NCBI GenBank assembly: GCA_041191165.1
Contig: JBEEPJ010000087.1
Span: forward strand, 1 to 7,921
Source of the DNA: CAMCYM01 sp041191165
GTDB lineage: Bacteria > Bacteroidota > Bacteroidia > Flavobacteriales_D > Sanyastnellaceae
DNA: 7,921 bases
Direction of reading: 5' to 3'
Below are positions 7,262 to 7,921 of the stretch, in pieces. A model generated the notes under the pieces. It was not told where the DNA came from. It made no database searches and was given only the letters and a program-made list of their open reading frames with translations. A program made the translations under genes and the position numbers. How positions within the stretch are numbered: the stretch's first letter is position 1; each line of letters starts with the position of its first letter.

Positions 7262-7609
7262 CCCTTTTTCTCAGCGTCCACCGCCTCTGCTTGCAGGGGA
7301 GGAAAGTCCGGACAACACAGGGCACCGCACTTCCTGAAAGGGAAGGTGCGCCGCCAGGCGCAACAGAAAGTGCTACAGAAACTCAAACCGCCGATGGCCC
7401 TCCGGGGATCAGGTAAGGGTGAAAAGGTGGGGTAAGAGCCCACCAGACGAGAAGCGATTCTCGTGCTTGGTAAACCTTGCGGGTTGCAAGATCATATACA
7501 CTGGCGATTGAGGGCGGCCCGCCCGAGTCAGGGGGTAGATCGCATCAGATCAATGGTGGACTTCCGGCATCTGTCGGAAAACAGAATCTGGCTTACGAGA
7601 GAAAGAGGG
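7262..7609 (+). ncRNA. rnpB: RNase P RNA, bacterial class A
   Basis: This is the catalytic RNA that cleaves 5' leaders from tRNA precursors. Conserved blocks are present: GAGGAAAGTCCGGAC at 7299-7313, CAACAGAAAG then CTACAGAAAC before ACCGCCGATGGCCC, ATCAGGTAAGGGTGAAAAGG up to 7427, GGTAAACC at 7469-7476 and ACAGAATCTGGCTTAC at 7581-7596. Helices can be paired by hand: P1 7262-7272 with 7599-7609 (11 bp, one G-U), P2 7276-7282 with 7555-7561 (7 bp), P3 7284-7289 with 7294-7299, P4 7308-7312 with 7587-7591, a GGTGGG/CCCACC stem at 7426-7431/7439-7444, a GCGA-capped hairpin at 7447-7464, and P19 at 7562-7566/7575-7579. In P4 the pairs differ from E. coli in a compensatory way (CCGGA with UCUGG against CCGGG with CCCGG), which supports function. 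A GGGGGU loop at 7531-7536 fits the L15 site that pairs with tRNA CCA. Ends were set by the P1 helix. Confidence 0.97.
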
Positions 7610-7614
7610 AAAGG

Positions 7615-7645
7615 AAGGCTGCGTGCTTCGGTGCGCAGCCTTTTT
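7615..7645 (+). terminator. Rho-independent terminator of rnpB
   Basis: A 12-bp uninterrupted stem (7615-7626 with 7631-7642, two G-U pairs) is capped by the exceptionally stable C(UUCG)G tetraloop. A T run spans 7641-7645. It starts five bases after the P1 helix of RNase P RNA ends, so it ends the rnpB transcript, and any readthrough from the M28 peptidase gene. Confidence 0.93.
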
Positions 7646-7731
7646 CGTGTCTGGATGTGTGCCAGGAAGACACTGAGCGTCGTTCGATTTCGCCACATTT
7701 ATTCATTTATAGCCAGCATTGGTGAAAAAAA

Positions 7732-7748
7732 ACACAAAATGATTGTGT
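7732..7748. repeat. Inverted repeat upstream of a promoter (possible operator)
   Basis: ACACAA (7732-7737) and TTGTGT (7743-7748) form perfect 6-bp arms around a 5-bp spacer AATGA. An A8 tract (7725-7732) adjoins it. The right arm ends four bases before the TTTG element of the promoter at 7753, a usual place for an activator or repressor dimer. Arms this short can arise by chance in AT-rich DNA, and no regulator is identified. Confidence 0.4.
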
Positions 7749-7752
7749 GAGA

Positions 7753-7783
7753 TTTGTTGCAATTGAAAATCCCATTAAATTTG
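7753..7783 (+). promoter_or_regulatory. Bacteroidota-type sigma-A promoter
   Basis: TTTG at 7753-7756 and TAAATTTG at 7776-7783 match the Bacteroidota housekeeping consensus (TTG or TTTG near -33, TAnnTTTG near -7) with a 19-bp spacer, inside the normal range. Transcription would start near 7790, giving a leader of about 70 bases before the ATG at 7863. It follows the rnpB terminator and an A8 tract, so it should drive the right-edge gene independently. Confidence 0.75.
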
Positions 7784-7814
7784 GCCTGTCGTCAAGTCAA
7801 ACTCAAAACAAGAC

Positions 7815-7845
7815 AATACGTTGCGAAATACGTTGCGTTGCGTTG
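7815..7845 (+). repeat. Short tandem direct repeats in the leader of the right-edge gene
   Basis: Two 12-base units, AATACGTTGCGA (7815-7826) and AATACGTTGCGT (7827-7838), lie head to tail and run into a 5-base repeat, GTTGC GTTGC GTTGA (7831-7845 region). They sit 25-35 bases downstream of the predicted transcription start and end 17 bases before the start codon, so they would be in the 5' untranslated RNA. They could be a protein binding site or slippage-generated repeats. Confidence 0.6.
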
Positions 7846-7862
7846 AAACACATTAGTAAACG

Positions 7863-7921
7863 ATGGAATTTAGTCAGAAGGAGTTGCAGGACATGAAGCG
7901 TTTCTACGAGCAGGAGCGCGG
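7863..7921 (+). CDS. Start of an unidentified gene, truncated by the window edge
   Basis: ATG at 7863 opens a frame that stays open to the last base, with 19 complete codons: MEFSQKELQDMKRFYEQER. The peptide is charged and helix-prone, with no signal peptide, so a cytosolic protein is likely. It is too short to assign. Support for a real gene comes from the strong upstream promoter match, the AT-rich leader, and the sharp return to coding-like GC and codon composition at the ATG. No Shine-Dalgarno is seen (leader ends TTAGTAAACG), which is normal for Bacteroidota. Confidence 0.65.
   Translation, partial: MEFSQKELQDMKRFYEQER

Noticed and set aside
7463..7750. Small + strand open frames across the RNase P RNA and terminator
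   Set aside because: They lie within a structured RNA whose helices and conserved blocks are accounted for.
1..7921. Mobile element, CRISPR, defence or biosynthetic cluster
   Set aside because: No transposase, integrase, terminal repeats, spacer arrays or effector genes are visible; the genes are mostly housekeeping or envelope functions.

Overview
The window looks like chromosomal DNA from a GC-rich member of the Bacteroidota, possibly a marine Flavobacteriales-like lineage. The evidence is a textbook Bacteroidota sigma-A promoter (TTTG, 19 bp, TAAATTTG) near the right end, weak or absent Shine-Dalgarno sequences at most starts, a large unassigned protein of a type I associate with Bacteroidota, and periplasmic or lipoprotein products (a PD40 propeller and an M28-PDZ peptidase) common in that phylum. 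The assignment is inference from these traits, without a database search.

Layout, left to right. Bases 1-1467 (+) hold the C-terminal part of a large protein of unknown function. Six bases later comes fadH (1474-3498, +), a complete 674-residue NADPH-dependent 2,4-dienoyl-CoA reductase with flavin, Fe-S and nucleotide sites intact. A three-gene leftward operon faces it: an exported PD40/TolB-like propeller protein (5921 to 4824), rluE (4807 to 4217, 23S rRNA pseudouridine synthase) and a plsC-type acyltransferase (4220 to 3495). rluE and plsC overlap by ATGA. fadH and plsC end on the same TTAA palindrome, which supplies both stop codons.

Divergent from the propeller gene, with only 35 bp between starts, is a probable lipoprotein M28 metallopeptidase with a C-terminal PDZ domain (5957-7261, +). 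The RNase P RNA gene rnpB starts at the very next base (7262-7609, +). Its P1, P2, P3, P4 and P19 helices can be paired by hand, and it is followed by a 12-bp terminator hairpin capped by C(UUCG)G. An AT-rich intergenic stretch then carries an inverted repeat, a strong promoter match and short direct repeats upstream of a gene that runs off the right edge (7863 onward).

The genes are mostly housekeeping: unsaturated fatty acid beta-oxidation (FadH), phospholipid acylation (PlsC), rRNA modification (RluE), tRNA 5' processing (RNase P), and envelope peptide breakdown (M28 peptidase, perhaps with the propeller protein). I see no mobile element, CRISPR array, defence system or tRNA. The points most worth a second look are the unassigned large protein, the extreme packing (shared stop codons, RNA gene abutting a stop codon) and the regulatory region at 7725-7862.
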